A stretch of DNA of 36,538 nucleotides, taken from JAVBMC01 sp031552845 (lineage in GTDB: Bacteria > Verrucomicrobiota > Kiritimatiellia > RFP12 > DVOR01). The notes under the pieces were generated by a model. The model was given only the letters and a program-made list of their open reading frames with translations, was not told the origin of the DNA and made no database searches. The DNA lies in contig JAVBMC010000077.1 in assembly GCA_031552845.1 (NCBI GenBank), positions 1-36,538 of the forward strand. Reading direction: 5' to 3'. Position numbers and translations under genes: made by a program. Each line of letters begins with the position of its first letter. The first letter of the stretch is position 1. Positions 24,246-31,569 of the stretch are shown one piece after another.

Positions 24246-24707
24246 TTAGAATGACGCGTTGATAATCGGCATGAAGGCGAAGTCTTTATCGGCAATCACA
24301 TTCACCAAACCGATCTGCACGCCCTCGCCGGTCGCGGCATAGTTCACCACGCCGATCTGCAAACCCTTCAACAACTCCACGGCGTTCACCACGCCAATCT
24401 GCAACGCGCGCGCCTCCTGCGCATAGCCGAACACGCTGATATCCAGCCCCGTCATGCGGTTACAGTTCGAGAAGATCAATCCGATGCGCAGACCAGTCAC
24501 ATCCCAATGCGCCATCGGCACCTGAATCGGATCCACCAACGACAGCATGAACGGCGTGGTCGGATGATACGGCTCAACCTCACGGCTATCGATGCGAACT
24601 TGATTCGGCTGCAACACGCCCCCATTCGCATTGGGCGGTAAAATATACTGCTGCGCCGAAGCGATACCGGAAAGAACAAGCGCGACGAGAACGATCAGAT
24701 GCTTCAT
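24246..24707 (-). CDS. LA_2272-like surface-repeat exported protein
   Basis: 153 residues. The ATG at 24707 has AGGAGG close upstream and begins a clear signal peptide (MKHLIVLVALVLSGIASAQQ). The C-terminal half repeats a short hydrophobic strand: ALQIGVVNAVELL, GLQIGVVNYAATG, GVQIGLVNVIADK, preceded by GLRIGLIFSNC and GLDISVFGYA. Such G.QIG.VN repeats occur in LA_2272-type surface proteins and usually form a beta-solenoid or barrel-like sheet. It is the first gene of the envelope operon, directly after a good promoter. Precise role unknown. Confidence 0.75.
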   Translation of the reverse strand: MKHLIVLVALVLSGIASAQQYILPPNANGGVLQPNQVRIDSREVEPYHPTTPFMLSLVDPIQVPMAHWDVTGLRIGLIFSNCNRMTGLDISVFGYAQEARALQIGVVNAVELLKGLQIGVVNYAATGEGVQIGLVNVIADKDFAFMPIINASF

Positions 24708-24761
24708 ATTGCCTCCTGTAGTCGGTTTTATGCGGCAAGGGGTCTCCCCTGCAACACCGCA

Positions 24762-24791
24762 AGTATACACCTTTCGAGAGGCAAAAGTCAA
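24762..24791 (-). promoter_or_regulatory. Promoter of the envelope operon
   Basis: On the minus strand, TTGACT (24786-24791) and TATACT (24762-24767) have an 18-bp spacer. The leader (24755 to 24708) contains a GC-rich hairpin (24735-24752, gggg/cccc core with a bulged A). Repeat array B lies 65 bp upstream of the -35. Confidence 0.8.
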
Positions 24792-24855
24792 TGCTAAGCA
24801 CTTACCCTTCTCCACGAACTCCACTATTTGGGGTGACGGACATGGGGGAGACGGG

Positions 24856-24955
24856 AGTACTGTTACTTCAGGCTGTCAGTAATGTTACTGTCTGTTGGGA
24901 GTAACTTTACTGCAGACGCTAAGTAATGTTACTGCGGGCGGAGAGTAACGTTACT
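24856..24955. repeat. Palindrome array B, exact 22-bp period
   Basis: Five units are centred at 24861.5, 24883.5, 24905.5, 24927.5 and 24949.5, each exactly 22 bp apart: AGTACTGTTACT, AGTAATGTTACT, AGTAACTTTACT, AGTAATGTTACT, AGTAACGTTACT. Arms AGTAA/TTACT are kept while the central two bases and the 10-bp linkers vary. A stray GTTACG at 24965 is out of phase. The array lies in the 309-bp gap between the helicase gene's 3' end and the envelope operon promoter, and no gene is seen in that gap. Confidence 0.85.
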
Positions 24956-25016
24956 CACGTTCCTGTTACGGGAGTGGAGCGGAGACGTCAGAAGCGTGGA
25001 GGAGAGGGACGGCGCT

Positions 25017-26945
25017 TTAGCGCAGGCCCCAGCTTTCGCGTACGAGTCCGTGGGGGAGTTCGCGCAGGAAGCGGGATTTGCGGCAGGGGAGCGAGAAGCC
25101 GGTGCGCATCCGCCGTTGGGCGGGTGAGCAAAGGATGAGCTCATCCTTCGCGCGGGTGACGGCGACATAGAATAGGCGGCGTTCTTCTTCATCGCCTTGC
25201 GCGTCTTCGAGCGATTTCTCCGAGGGGAACATCTCTTCGGTCAGCCATAGGATGATAACAACCGGCCACTCTAGTCCTTTGGCTTGGTGGACGGTGCTTA
25301 AATGGATGCGGGGTTCGGTATCACGGCCGCGGTCGAACTCGTGGTCAATGTTGGTCATGAGCGCGACTTCGTTGAGGAAGCCGGTGAGATCCTGGCTCTT
25401 CTCAACGTGCACGGCCAGCTCGCGGATATCGCGTTCGCGGTCGTGCGGATTTTCGTAGGCGCGCGTCAGATGGCCGCGGTAGAAGACGTCGCAGAAACGT
25501 TGGATCAGCTCGCCGGGATTGTTGACGAGGTCTTCGGCTTGACAAGCTTGGAGGAGTTCATCGATGACTGCCCATGCGCCTTGTGCGGCCTTCGGCAATG
25601 CACTGCGGAGCTTGAGGCGTTGTGCCGTATCAAAGGGATCAAAGGCTCCACTCAATGCACCATCCCAAACTTTCTCCGCCGTCTTGGGCCCGACCGAGGG
25701 GAGCATGCAGAGGAAACGTCCGAAGGATATCCGCTCAACCACACCCGCGCAGATCTTCAGGAAGGCGAGTACGTCTTTCGTATGGGCTTGGTCGAACACG
25801 CCGACACCGGAGGTGATGACAAACGGCATGCGGCGGCGGGCGAGCGCCATCTGCAAATCAATTGAGTGGAAGTGTGCCCGGTAGAGTACCGCGATGTCGT
25901 TGGCCGAGTAACCTTGGTTCATGTAGCGGGTAATCTGCAACAGCACTGCGGCGGCCTGCTCGTCATCATCACGCAGCATAAGCAGGTGCGGTTTACACCG
26001 TGGAGCCCGCGTGGCGCGCAAAGTCTTTTGAAACTGTTCGGGGTTGCCGGCGATGCACGCGTTGGCGACCTCCAGCACTTCGGGCACGCTACGGTAGTTC
26101 TGCTCAAGCTTGATGACCTTGCAACCGTCCCAACGTTTGGGAAAGTCCATGATGTTGCGGAAGTTCGCGCCGCGCCAGGAGTAGATGCATTGGAAGTCGT
26201 CGCCGACGGCCATGATGTTGCGGTGCCGCCAAGCAAGGATGTCGGACATCTGCGCTTGGAGCAAGTTGGTGTCTTGGTATTCGTCGAGCAGCACATGACG
26301 AAACTGCTCTTGGTAGCGCTCGCGGATATCCGGGTACTCCTTCAGCAAGCGCAGTCCGTTGATGAGCAAATCGTCGAAGTCCATCTGGTTGTCGCGCATT
26401 TTGGCTTCGTGATACTTCTCGCCGATACGTACGATGTCCGCGGCATAGTCGGCCATCTCCTGACGCACGCCGACCACATCTTCCAACGACGCGAGGCTGT
26501 TGCCCGCAGAGCTGATGATACTGGCGATGACCTCTTTCTTGGGGAAGTCCTTGGTCTTGCCGATAACCGCCTTCATGCAATCGCCCAGCGCGGCACGGGA
26601 GTCGTCGCGGTCGAGAATGGAAAAGCTGGCATCATAACTAAGCTTGTGCGCATGACGGCGCAGAAGCTTGTGGCAGACGTGATGAAATGTACCGCTCCAC
26701 AGATTACCCGCCCGCGGTCCGGCTACCTGTTCGGCACGCTCGAGCATTTCCTTGGCGGCACGGTTGGTGAAGGTGAGCAACAACAACGATTCCGGCGCTT
26801 CGCCCTGCTCCAATAGGTACGCCACGCGATGTACAAGCGTGCGCGTCTTACCCGTCCCGGCGGCGGCCAGCACGAGCAACGGCCCGTCCCCGGCGGTCAC
26901 GGCCTCCAGCTGTTCGGCATTCAAAAGCTTCGCAAAATCGGTCAT
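25017..26945 (-). CDS. UvrD/Rep/PcrA-type DNA helicase (superfamily 1A)
   Basis: 642 residues. It is an ATP-driven 3'-5' DNA helicase for repair or replication restart. Motifs in order are the Q-motif LNAEQLEAV, Walker A AAAGTGKTRT (Lys33), Ia FTNRAAKEML, II DEYQDTN, III VGDDFQCIYSWRGANF, IV LEQNYRS, V LSTVHQAKGLEWPVVII and VI EEERRLFYVAVTRAKDEL. It is shorter than E. coli UvrD (720), with the C-terminal tail reduced, so Rep, PcrA or UvrD-like cannot be separated. The ATG at 26945 is chosen because MTDFAKLLNAEQ is the usual helicase N-terminus. It lies downstream of the YihY gene's terminator. The coding strand uses C-ending codons. Confidence 0.93.
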   Translation of the reverse strand: MTDFAKLLNAEQLEAVTAGDGPLLVLAAAGTGKTRTLVHRVAYLLEQGEAPESLLLLTFTNRAAKEMLERAEQVAGPRAGNLWSGTFHHVCHKLLRRHAHKLSYDASFSILDRDDSRAALGDCMKAVIGKTKDFPKKEVIASIISSAGNSLASLEDVVGVRQEMADYAADIVRIGEKYHEAKMRDNQMDFDDLLINGLRLLKEYPDIRERYQEQFRHVLLDEYQDTNLLQAQMSDILAWRHRNIMAVGDDFQCIYSWRGANFRNIMDFPKRWDGCKVIKLEQNYRSVPEVLEVANACIAGNPEQFQKTLRATRAPRCKPHLLMLRDDDEQAAAVLLQITRYMNQGYSANDIAVLYRAHFHSIDLQMALARRRMPFVITSGVGVFDQAHTKDVLAFLKICAGVVERISFGRFLCMLPSVGPKTAEKVWDGALSGAFDPFDTAQRLKLRSALPKAAQGAWAVIDELLQACQAEDLVNNPGELIQRFCDVFYRGHLTRAYENPHDRERDIRELAVHVEKSQDLTGFLNEVALMTNIDHEFDRGRDTEPRIHLSTVHQAKGLEWPVVIILWLTEEMFPSEKSLEDAQGDEEERRLFYVAVTRAKDELILCSPAQRRMRTGFSLPCRKSRFLRELPHGLVRESWGLR

Positions 26946-26954
26946 ACCACTCCC

Positions 26955-26997
26955 CACAAAACAAAAACAGGCGCCGCCGAAAGCCTCCGGCGGCGCC
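26955..26997 (-). terminator. Intrinsic terminator after the YihY gene
   Basis: A perfect 10-bp stem GGCGCCGCCG (26970-26979) / CGGCGGCGCC (26988-26997) has an 8-nt loop. On the minus strand it is followed by TGTTTTTGTTTTG. Confidence 0.9.
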
Positions 26998-27013
26998 AAG
27001 ACGTACAGTTATG

Positions 27014-28450
27014 CTACTCAATCACCGAGGCGGCAAAAGCGCTGGTCACTGCGGCATCCAGAGACTTGCCCCATTGGTCAAGCTCTTGCAGCTCGACAGT
27101 GCCCTGCATCACGGCCTTGACGTCAACGCCGTCATTCAACACCGCCTTCACAATCTCCTCACCTTTCAGACGGTCAGCGCTACGCTTGAGCAGATAGCAC
27201 CCCGCCTTGCCGTTGGCAATTTCCGCCAAGATACCATTCGCCTCCAGCCGCAGCACGACGCTTTGCACCAAGCGGTAGGACAGCTTGCGTTCCTGTGCGA
27301 ACTGCATCACGCACAAAGGCAGCGGCGAAGCACGCATCGAAGCCAGCGCGGCCTTCTTGCAGATTGCCAACGCCACCACTGCCCGCGTACGCGGACTGGC
27401 CATCGACGAGACCACATCCAGGCCCCACTTATCGCCCGCCTGCAACATCAGCGAGAACTCCGCCCCGAAGAGCACGATCTGCCAGCTCGCATACACCCAC
27501 AGCAGCAAGATCGGCAACAACGCAAAACCGCCATAAAGAGAGCTGTAGTTAGCAATGCCCACTTGGAACATCATACAGACCTTCAACCAGATCGCAAACA
27601 GAATAGCCGTGATGATACCGGCTATGAACGCCGCAGAGAACTTCACCCGCGTATTCGGCATATACCCCAGCAGGAACGCAAACAGACACGCCATCACGGG
27701 AATCCCAATCGCACCCTTGATCCACTGCGCTTTGAGCAAAGCCGTCACCCACGCCCCCATGCTGGCATTCACCTTCGTAGCCATATTAGCCCACATATCC
27801 AACGCCGGCAACGAGGACGCCGCCATCAGAAACAGTGGCACGATGAACAGCATCATTAGATAATCGCGGCACATCGCCCACCACGACCGCCCCTCCGGCA
27901 CGTTCCAAATCTCATTGAAGCTGCGCTCAATCTTCCGCAACAACCCAATGGCGCCGAGGAACAAACCAAATGCACCCAAAGCCCCCAGCTTACGAAAGTC
28001 GAACTTATCCAGTTTATCAAAACCGAGCTGAACCAATGTTTTGATTTGCATGCCCAGCGTCTGGGTAGCGGCAGGTTCAGGCTGCTGCGATGCAGGATCA
28101 GCAACCACAGCACCCTCCACCGGCGTCGGTGCGGCCTCAGTAGCGGTTTGTACGTACGCCACAACCTGATCCAACGAGCTCTCCACATAATTACGCGCCA
28201 GGTCACCCGCACCAAAAGCCTTCGCCAGCGTCAGCACCACGATCAATACCGGCACCAGCGCCATCATTGTATAATAGGTTAAGGCAGAGGCATGCAGGAC
28301 GCACTTGTCCCGCTTAAAGCCTAGGCACACCGCCAACACTGCCCGCAACAAACGAACCCCCAGGGTGACAAAGTACCCCCGCCCGTATGTATCAAACGTC
28401 CATACATCGCCCCGACAGAACGACACCATCTGTTTCAATTTAGTCTTCAT
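27014..28450 (-). CDS. YihY/BrkB-family inner-membrane protein
   Basis: 478 residues. The conserved BrkB/YihY core has about six helices: LHASALTYYTMMALVPVLIVVLTLAKAFG, LFLGAIGLLRKIERSFNEIWNVPEGRSWW, YLMMLFIVPLFLMAASS, VKFSAAFIAGIITAILFAIW, then SSLYGGFALLPILLLWVYASWQIVLFGAEFS. The family was once called RNase BN, which is now rejected; its role is unclear. An insert at residues about 105-140 (Ala/Pro-rich, VEGAVVADPASQQPEPAATQ) sits in the first periplasmic loop. A C-terminal domain of about 130 residues (CVMQFAQERKLSYRLVQSVVLRLEANGILAE) looks like a winged helix, as in other long YihY proteins. No ribosome-binding site precedes the ATG; the promoter places the transcript start at it. Confidence 0.88.
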   Translation of the reverse strand: MKTKLKQMVSFCRGDVWTFDTYGRGYFVTLGVRLLRAVLAVCLGFKRDKCVLHASALTYYTMMALVPVLIVVLTLAKAFGAGDLARNYVESSLDQVVAYVQTATEAAPTPVEGAVVADPASQQPEPAATQTLGMQIKTLVQLGFDKLDKFDFRKLGALGAFGLFLGAIGLLRKIERSFNEIWNVPEGRSWWAMCRDYLMMLFIVPLFLMAASSLPALDMWANMATKVNASMGAWVTALLKAQWIKGAIGIPVMACLFAFLLGYMPNTRVKFSAAFIAGIITAILFAIWLKVCMMFQVGIANYSSLYGGFALLPILLLWVYASWQIVLFGAEFSLMLQAGDKWGLDVVSSMASPRTRAVVALAICKKAALASMRASPLPLCVMQFAQERKLSYRLVQSVVLRLEANGILAEIANGKAGCYLLKRSADRLKGEEIVKAVLNDGVDVKAVMQGTVELQELDQWGKSLDAAVTSAFAASVIE

Positions 28451-28457
28451 ATGTAGT

Positions 28458-28486
28458 ATTATCCACTATACGTGCGTTAGGCGCAA
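28458..28486 (-). promoter_or_regulatory. Promoter giving a leaderless YihY transcript
   Basis: On the minus strand, TTGCGC (28481-28486) and GATAAT (28458-28463) have a 17-bp spacer. Initiation 6-8 nt downstream would fall at about 28450-28452, on or next to the ATG (28450). Confidence 0.6.
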
Positions 28487-28691
28487 GCATAAAGCCTGCG
28501 AAGTTTTCTTTTTTTTCATGGCGTCCCTTTACGGCCAAAGCCCCCTACAACGCCGCCACCCTTATAAAACGGGCACAAAACCCGCTTTGCCGCCATACCT
28601 TCACGCCGTCCGTTTCCGACGCCGCTTCACCCTCCGCCTACGTCAAACGCACCGCCCCAAACAAAAACACGCCGCTCGACAGATATTAAGA

Positions 28692-28720
28692 TTGACTCCC
28701 CCCCCGGACTTTGCTAAACT
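28692..28720 (+). promoter_or_regulatory. tRNA-Asn promoter
   Basis: TTGACT (28692-28697) and TAAACT (28715-28720) have a 17-bp spacer, with the start near 28727, 25 nt before the tRNA. In the rest of the 301-bp gap (28451-28751) I see a T-run (about 28506-28518) and no gene. Confidence 0.7.
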
Positions 28721-28751
28721 TCCCCCCGTTTTGCGGCACAAGCCGCATGCT

Positions 28752-28826
28752 TCCGGTGTAGCGCAGTGGTAGCGCAGTTGGCTGTTAACCAATTGGTCGT
28801 AGGTTCGAATCCTACCACCGGAGCCA
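28752..28826 (+). tRNA. tRNA-Asn (anticodon GTT)
   Basis: Acceptor TCCGGTG pairs with CACCGGA. The D arm is GCGC/GCGC. The anticodon stem GTTGG/CCAAT encloses CTGTTAA with GTT at 28784-28786. The T arm is GTAGG-TTCGAAT-CCTAC. Discriminator G is at 28823, and CCA is encoded at 28824-28826. Confidence 0.96.
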
Positions 28827-28832
28827 TTTTAG

Positions 28833-28860
28833 GCCTGTCCGCGTGACAGGCTTTTTTTTT
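28833..28860 (+). terminator. Intrinsic terminator after tRNA-Asn
   Basis: GCCTGTC (28833-28839) pairs perfectly with GACAGGC (28845-28851) around a 5-nt loop, followed by nine T. The murD start is 6 nt beyond. Confidence 0.9.
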
Positions 28861-28866
28861 CGGCGT

Positions 28867-30141
28867 ATGGAATATAACACAACCCACGTGCTCATCCTCG
28901 GGGCGGGCGTCAGCGGACAAGCCGCCGCCGAGCTTCTGAATTGTAGTCAAAATGTAGTTAAATCCATCACGCTGTGCGACCGCAGTCTATCCCCGGCTCT
29001 GCGCACAAACCTGCAAATTCTCGGCGTCGCCTGCGTTGAATCTGCCGACACTCTGCCCGACGGTGCCTTCACCCTCTGCGTCGCCAGCCCCTCCATTCCA
29101 CTTGAACACCCGTGGCTCCAAGCCTGCGCCGCGCGCGGCATTCCCGTCATCTCCGAGATTGACCTCGCAGCCGCCTACCACACCGGTCCCGTCATCGCCA
29201 TCACCGGCAGCAAAGGCAAGAGCTCGCTCGTCAAACTCTGCGCCGACACCCTCACCGCCGCCGGCCGCCCCGCCTACGCCTGCGGCAACTACGGCATCCC
29301 CTACGCGCAAATCGCCCGCGAGCATCCCGAAGCCATCGCCGTTGTGGAAATCAGCTCCTTCCAGATGGAGCACACCCACGCTTTTGCGCCCGACACCGCC
29401 GTCATCCTCAACATCCAACCCGAACACCTCGACCGCCACGGCACGCTTGAGGCCTACGTCGCCCTCAAGCTCAAACTCCTCACCCTGCTCCCCCCCGGTG
29501 CGCTCGCGCTGGTCCCGCCCGACCTGCCCATATCCGTCGCCGTTCCCCCCGGCGTGACGCTCCAAACCTTCGCCGAGCCTCCCTTTGCATCCACCACCGG
29601 CTACTACGCCGCGCCCATCCTGCGCCCTGCCGTTGCGGCCGCCATCGCCATCCTCACCCGCCGCGGCTTGACGCAAGCGCAAATCCAAGCCGGCTTGGAC
29701 GCCTTTGAACCTCTCCCCCACCGTTACCAAACTGTTGCCCAAAAGGGAGGCGTCACCTACATCAACGACTCCAAAGCCACCAGCCTCACCGCCCTTGCTG
29801 CGGCCCTTAAAATGAGCGATGCCCCCATCCGGTTAATCGCGGGAGGGCTTGCGAAAGAAAAAGATTTCGCAAGTGTTAAAGAATTGCTCGCCAAACGTGT
29901 TAAAAAAGTGTATCTTATAGGGACGTGCGCGAAGGCAATGTTTGATGCGTGGAATGATGCCCTCCCCTGTGAGATCATGGGCGAGCTCAACGCCGCCATT
30001 GAAGCCGCCGCGCGCCAGGCTCAGCCGGGGGAGATAGTGCTGCTCGCTCCCGGCACCGCGAGCTTCGACCAATTTCGCAGCTACAACGAACGCGGCGACG
30101 CGTTCACCGCAAAAGTTCAAACAATCACCGCAACACCATAA
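28867..30141 (+). CDS. murD: UDP-N-acetylmuramoyl-L-alanine:D-glutamate ligase
   Basis: 424 residues. It adds D-glutamate to UDP-MurNAc-L-Ala in the cytoplasm during peptidoglycan synthesis. The N-terminal Rossmann-like domain starts THVLILGAGVSGQAAAELL. The ATP loop is ITGSKGKSSLVK (family: G[TS]NGKT/S; Lys replaces Asn here). EISSFQMEH, then NIQPEHLDRHG (metal and substrate residues) and YINDSKATSLTALAAAL (the MurD-specific NDSKATN motif) follow. The C-terminal domain ends APGTASFDQFRSYNERGDAF, also MurD-specific. NDSKAT and FDQF.SYNERG distinguish it from MurC, MurE and MurF. The start lies 6 nt after the tRNA terminator's T-run and has no ribosome-binding site. No other mur gene is nearby. 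Third codon positions are almost all C or G. Confidence 0.95.
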   Translation: MEYNTTHVLILGAGVSGQAAAELLNCSQNVVKSITLCDRSLSPALRTNLQILGVACVESADTLPDGAFTLCVASPSIPLEHPWLQACAARGIPVISEIDLAAAYHTGPVIAITGSKGKSSLVKLCADTLTAAGRPAYACGNYGIPYAQIAREHPEAIAVVEISSFQMEHTHAFAPDTAVILNIQPEHLDRHGTLEAYVALKLKLLTLLPPGALALVPPDLPISVAVPPGVTLQTFAEPPFASTTGYYAAPILRPAVAAAIAILTRRGLTQAQIQAGLDAFEPLPHRYQTVAQKGGVTYINDSKATSLTALAAALKMSDAPIRLIAGGLAKEKDFASVKELLAKRVKKVYLIGTCAKAMFDAWNDALPCEIMGELNAAIEAAARQAQPGEIVLLAPGTASFDQFRSYNERGDAFTAKVQTITATP

Positions 30142-30172
30142 CGCCCCGCAAAGGCAAAGGAGACCAACCAAC

Positions 30173-31111
30173 ATGAAACGCAGTTACTTCCCCTACGCAA
30201 CCCTCTTCGCCATGGCTGGTGCCATGATCCTCACCCAAGGTTGCGGTGAAACCACGCCCCCCAAGGCTGACCCCAAAGAACCCATCGTCATCCTCGAGCC
30301 CGTCCCCGGCGAACCCGATGACGGCATCGCCAACCGCCCCGCCATCGAAGAGCCCGAAGTCTTCATCCCGCCGGCCACCACCGCCTACACCATTCAAAAA
30401 GGCGACACCATCTCCGGCATTGCCCAGCGCTACGACCTGCGCACGCAAGACATTTTAGCCACCAACCCCGAGATTGACCCTAACCGCATCCGCGTTGGCA
30501 AAGTCATCCAACTCCCCGGTAGCGTAGACGTCAAGAGCGCCAAGACCGCCAAGGCAGCCACCACCGGCGCCAAAGTTCAAGCGGCTGACGCCAAAGGCGG
30601 CAACTACGTCGTTAAGAGCGGTGACTCCCTCAGCGTCATCGCCAAGAAACACGGCACCACCGTCAAAGCCATCAAAGACGCCAACAACCTCAAGAACGAC
30701 AACATCCGCGTCGGCCAAAAGCTCAACGTCCCCGGTGCTAAAGACACTGTGACAGCCAAGAGCAACGGCAAGACCGAAACCAAGGCCACGACGAAGAAGC
30801 CCGCTGAGACCGCACCCGTCATCAAAAAGACCACCGAGACAGACATCATCAAGACTGAGGGCGGCAAAGTCACCGAAGTGACAGATATCGTCACCATTGA
30901 AGAAGGTGCTCCCGCCATCGCACCGCCGCCTGCCGTAACACCGGCAGCCGCCGCGCCCGCCACGCAAACCTACACCGTGCGCGAAGGTGAAGACGTCTAC
31001 TCCGTCGCCATCCGCTGGGGCGTCGGCCCGGCCGAACTCAAAGCCATCAACGGCCTCACCGGCACCGAACTCAAAGCAGGCCAAGTCCTCAAGATTCCGG
31101 TAACCGAATAA
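30173..31111 (+). CDS. Lipoprotein with three LysM domains
   Basis: 312 residues. A lipoprotein signal (MKRSYFPYATLFAMAGAMILTQGC) is followed by a Pro/acidic linker. LysM 1 is at about residues 71-114 (YTIQKGDTISGIAQRYDLRTQDILATNP), LysM 2 at about 143-187 (YVVKSGDSLSVIAKKHGTTVKAIKDANNL) and LysM 3 at about 264-310 (YTVREGEDVYSVAIRWGVGPAELKAINGL). Lys/Thr-rich linkers separate them. LysM domains bind N-acetylglucosamine chains, so this is probably an outer-membrane-anchored peptidoglycan-binding protein. No catalytic domain is present. AAAGGAG lies before the ATG. It follows murD by 31 nt and is probably co-transcribed with it, with a terminator directly after. Confidence 0.9.
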   Translation: MKRSYFPYATLFAMAGAMILTQGCGETTPPKADPKEPIVILEPVPGEPDDGIANRPAIEEPEVFIPPATTAYTIQKGDTISGIAQRYDLRTQDILATNPEIDPNRIRVGKVIQLPGSVDVKSAKTAKAATTGAKVQAADAKGGNYVVKSGDSLSVIAKKHGTTVKAIKDANNLKNDNIRVGQKLNVPGAKDTVTAKSNGKTETKATTKKPAETAPVIKKTTETDIIKTEGGKVTEVTDIVTIEEGAPAIAPPPAVTPAAAAPATQTYTVREGEDVYSVAIRWGVGPAELKAINGLTGTELKAGQVLKIPVTE

Positions 31112-31135
31112 CTCCACAAATACAACTTTGCGGGA

Positions 31136-31167
31136 AGCGCCGGGGCACACGCTCCGGCGCTCTTTTT
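31136..31167 (+). terminator. Intrinsic terminator after the LysM gene
   Basis: AGCGCCGG (31136-31143) pairs perfectly with CCGGCGCT (31154-31161) around a 10-nt loop, followed by CTTTTTC. Confidence 0.9.
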
Positions 31168-31204
31168 CTACCCAGCCCCCACCCTCAAAAAATGTGCCGC
31201 AGGG

Positions 31205-31410
31205 GACTTCACACTCCGTGTCATAGACTACGGCACAACCTTGGAAGCCTAGACTTCACACCCTCGTACACAGCCTATCCACAGCCCGGTACACGCCGGT
31301 GTCACACCCTGTGACAAGTACTATCCACACCCTGTGACAAGCATGCTTCACACCCCGTGACACCAACATGTCACACCCTGTGAAGCCTAGACTTCACACC
31401 CTGTGAACAC
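31205..31410. repeat. Palindrome array C, exact 23-bp period
   Basis: CACACCC-type cores begin at 31257, 31280, 31303, 31326, 31349, 31372 and 31395, each exactly 23 bp apart. Two looser units at 31210 and 31234 extend it leftward. The best are GTCACACCCTGTGAC (31301-31315) and TTCACACCCTGTGAA (31393-31407), perfect 6-3-6 dyads that differ by a compensated outer pair. A 21-bp block (31244-31264 and 31382-31402) is repeated exactly six periods apart. The array lies in the 458-bp gap between the LysM terminator and the kinase promoter. Confidence 0.9.
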
Positions 31411-31472
31411 CCCCACTACACAAAAAATGCCCCAAAACGAATGTACTCGCGCCCCCTGCGAAGGGATTACGC

Positions 31473-31501
31473 TTGAGGTTTTCGATAGAGTTTGTTAAAA
31501 T
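31473..31501 (+). promoter_or_regulatory. Promoter of the hybrid kinase gene
   Basis: TTGAGG (31473-31478) and TAAAAT (31496-31501) have a 17-bp spacer. Array C ends about 63 bp upstream of the -35. The predicted leader is about 60 nt. Confidence 0.75.
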
Positions 31502-31569
31502 AGACTGCTTATGGATTTGGACACCATTGAGCATACGAAAAGCCGGTCGTCAAACAAAAGGAACGACAC

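Noticed and set aside
24856..24955. Array B as plasmid-type iterons marking an origin
   Set aside because: No replication initiator gene or AT-rich unwinding region is nearby, and three arrays with unrelated cores in one chromosomal segment do not fit a single origin.
28519..28772. Open frame after the T-run at 28506, running into the tRNA gene
   Set aside because: It overlaps tRNA-Asn and has a basic low-complexity translation and no ribosome-binding site.
31205..31410. Array C as a CRISPR array
   Set aside because: Repeats are about 13 bp with 10-bp linkers, the core varies between units, a linker block recurs six units apart, and no cas gene is present.
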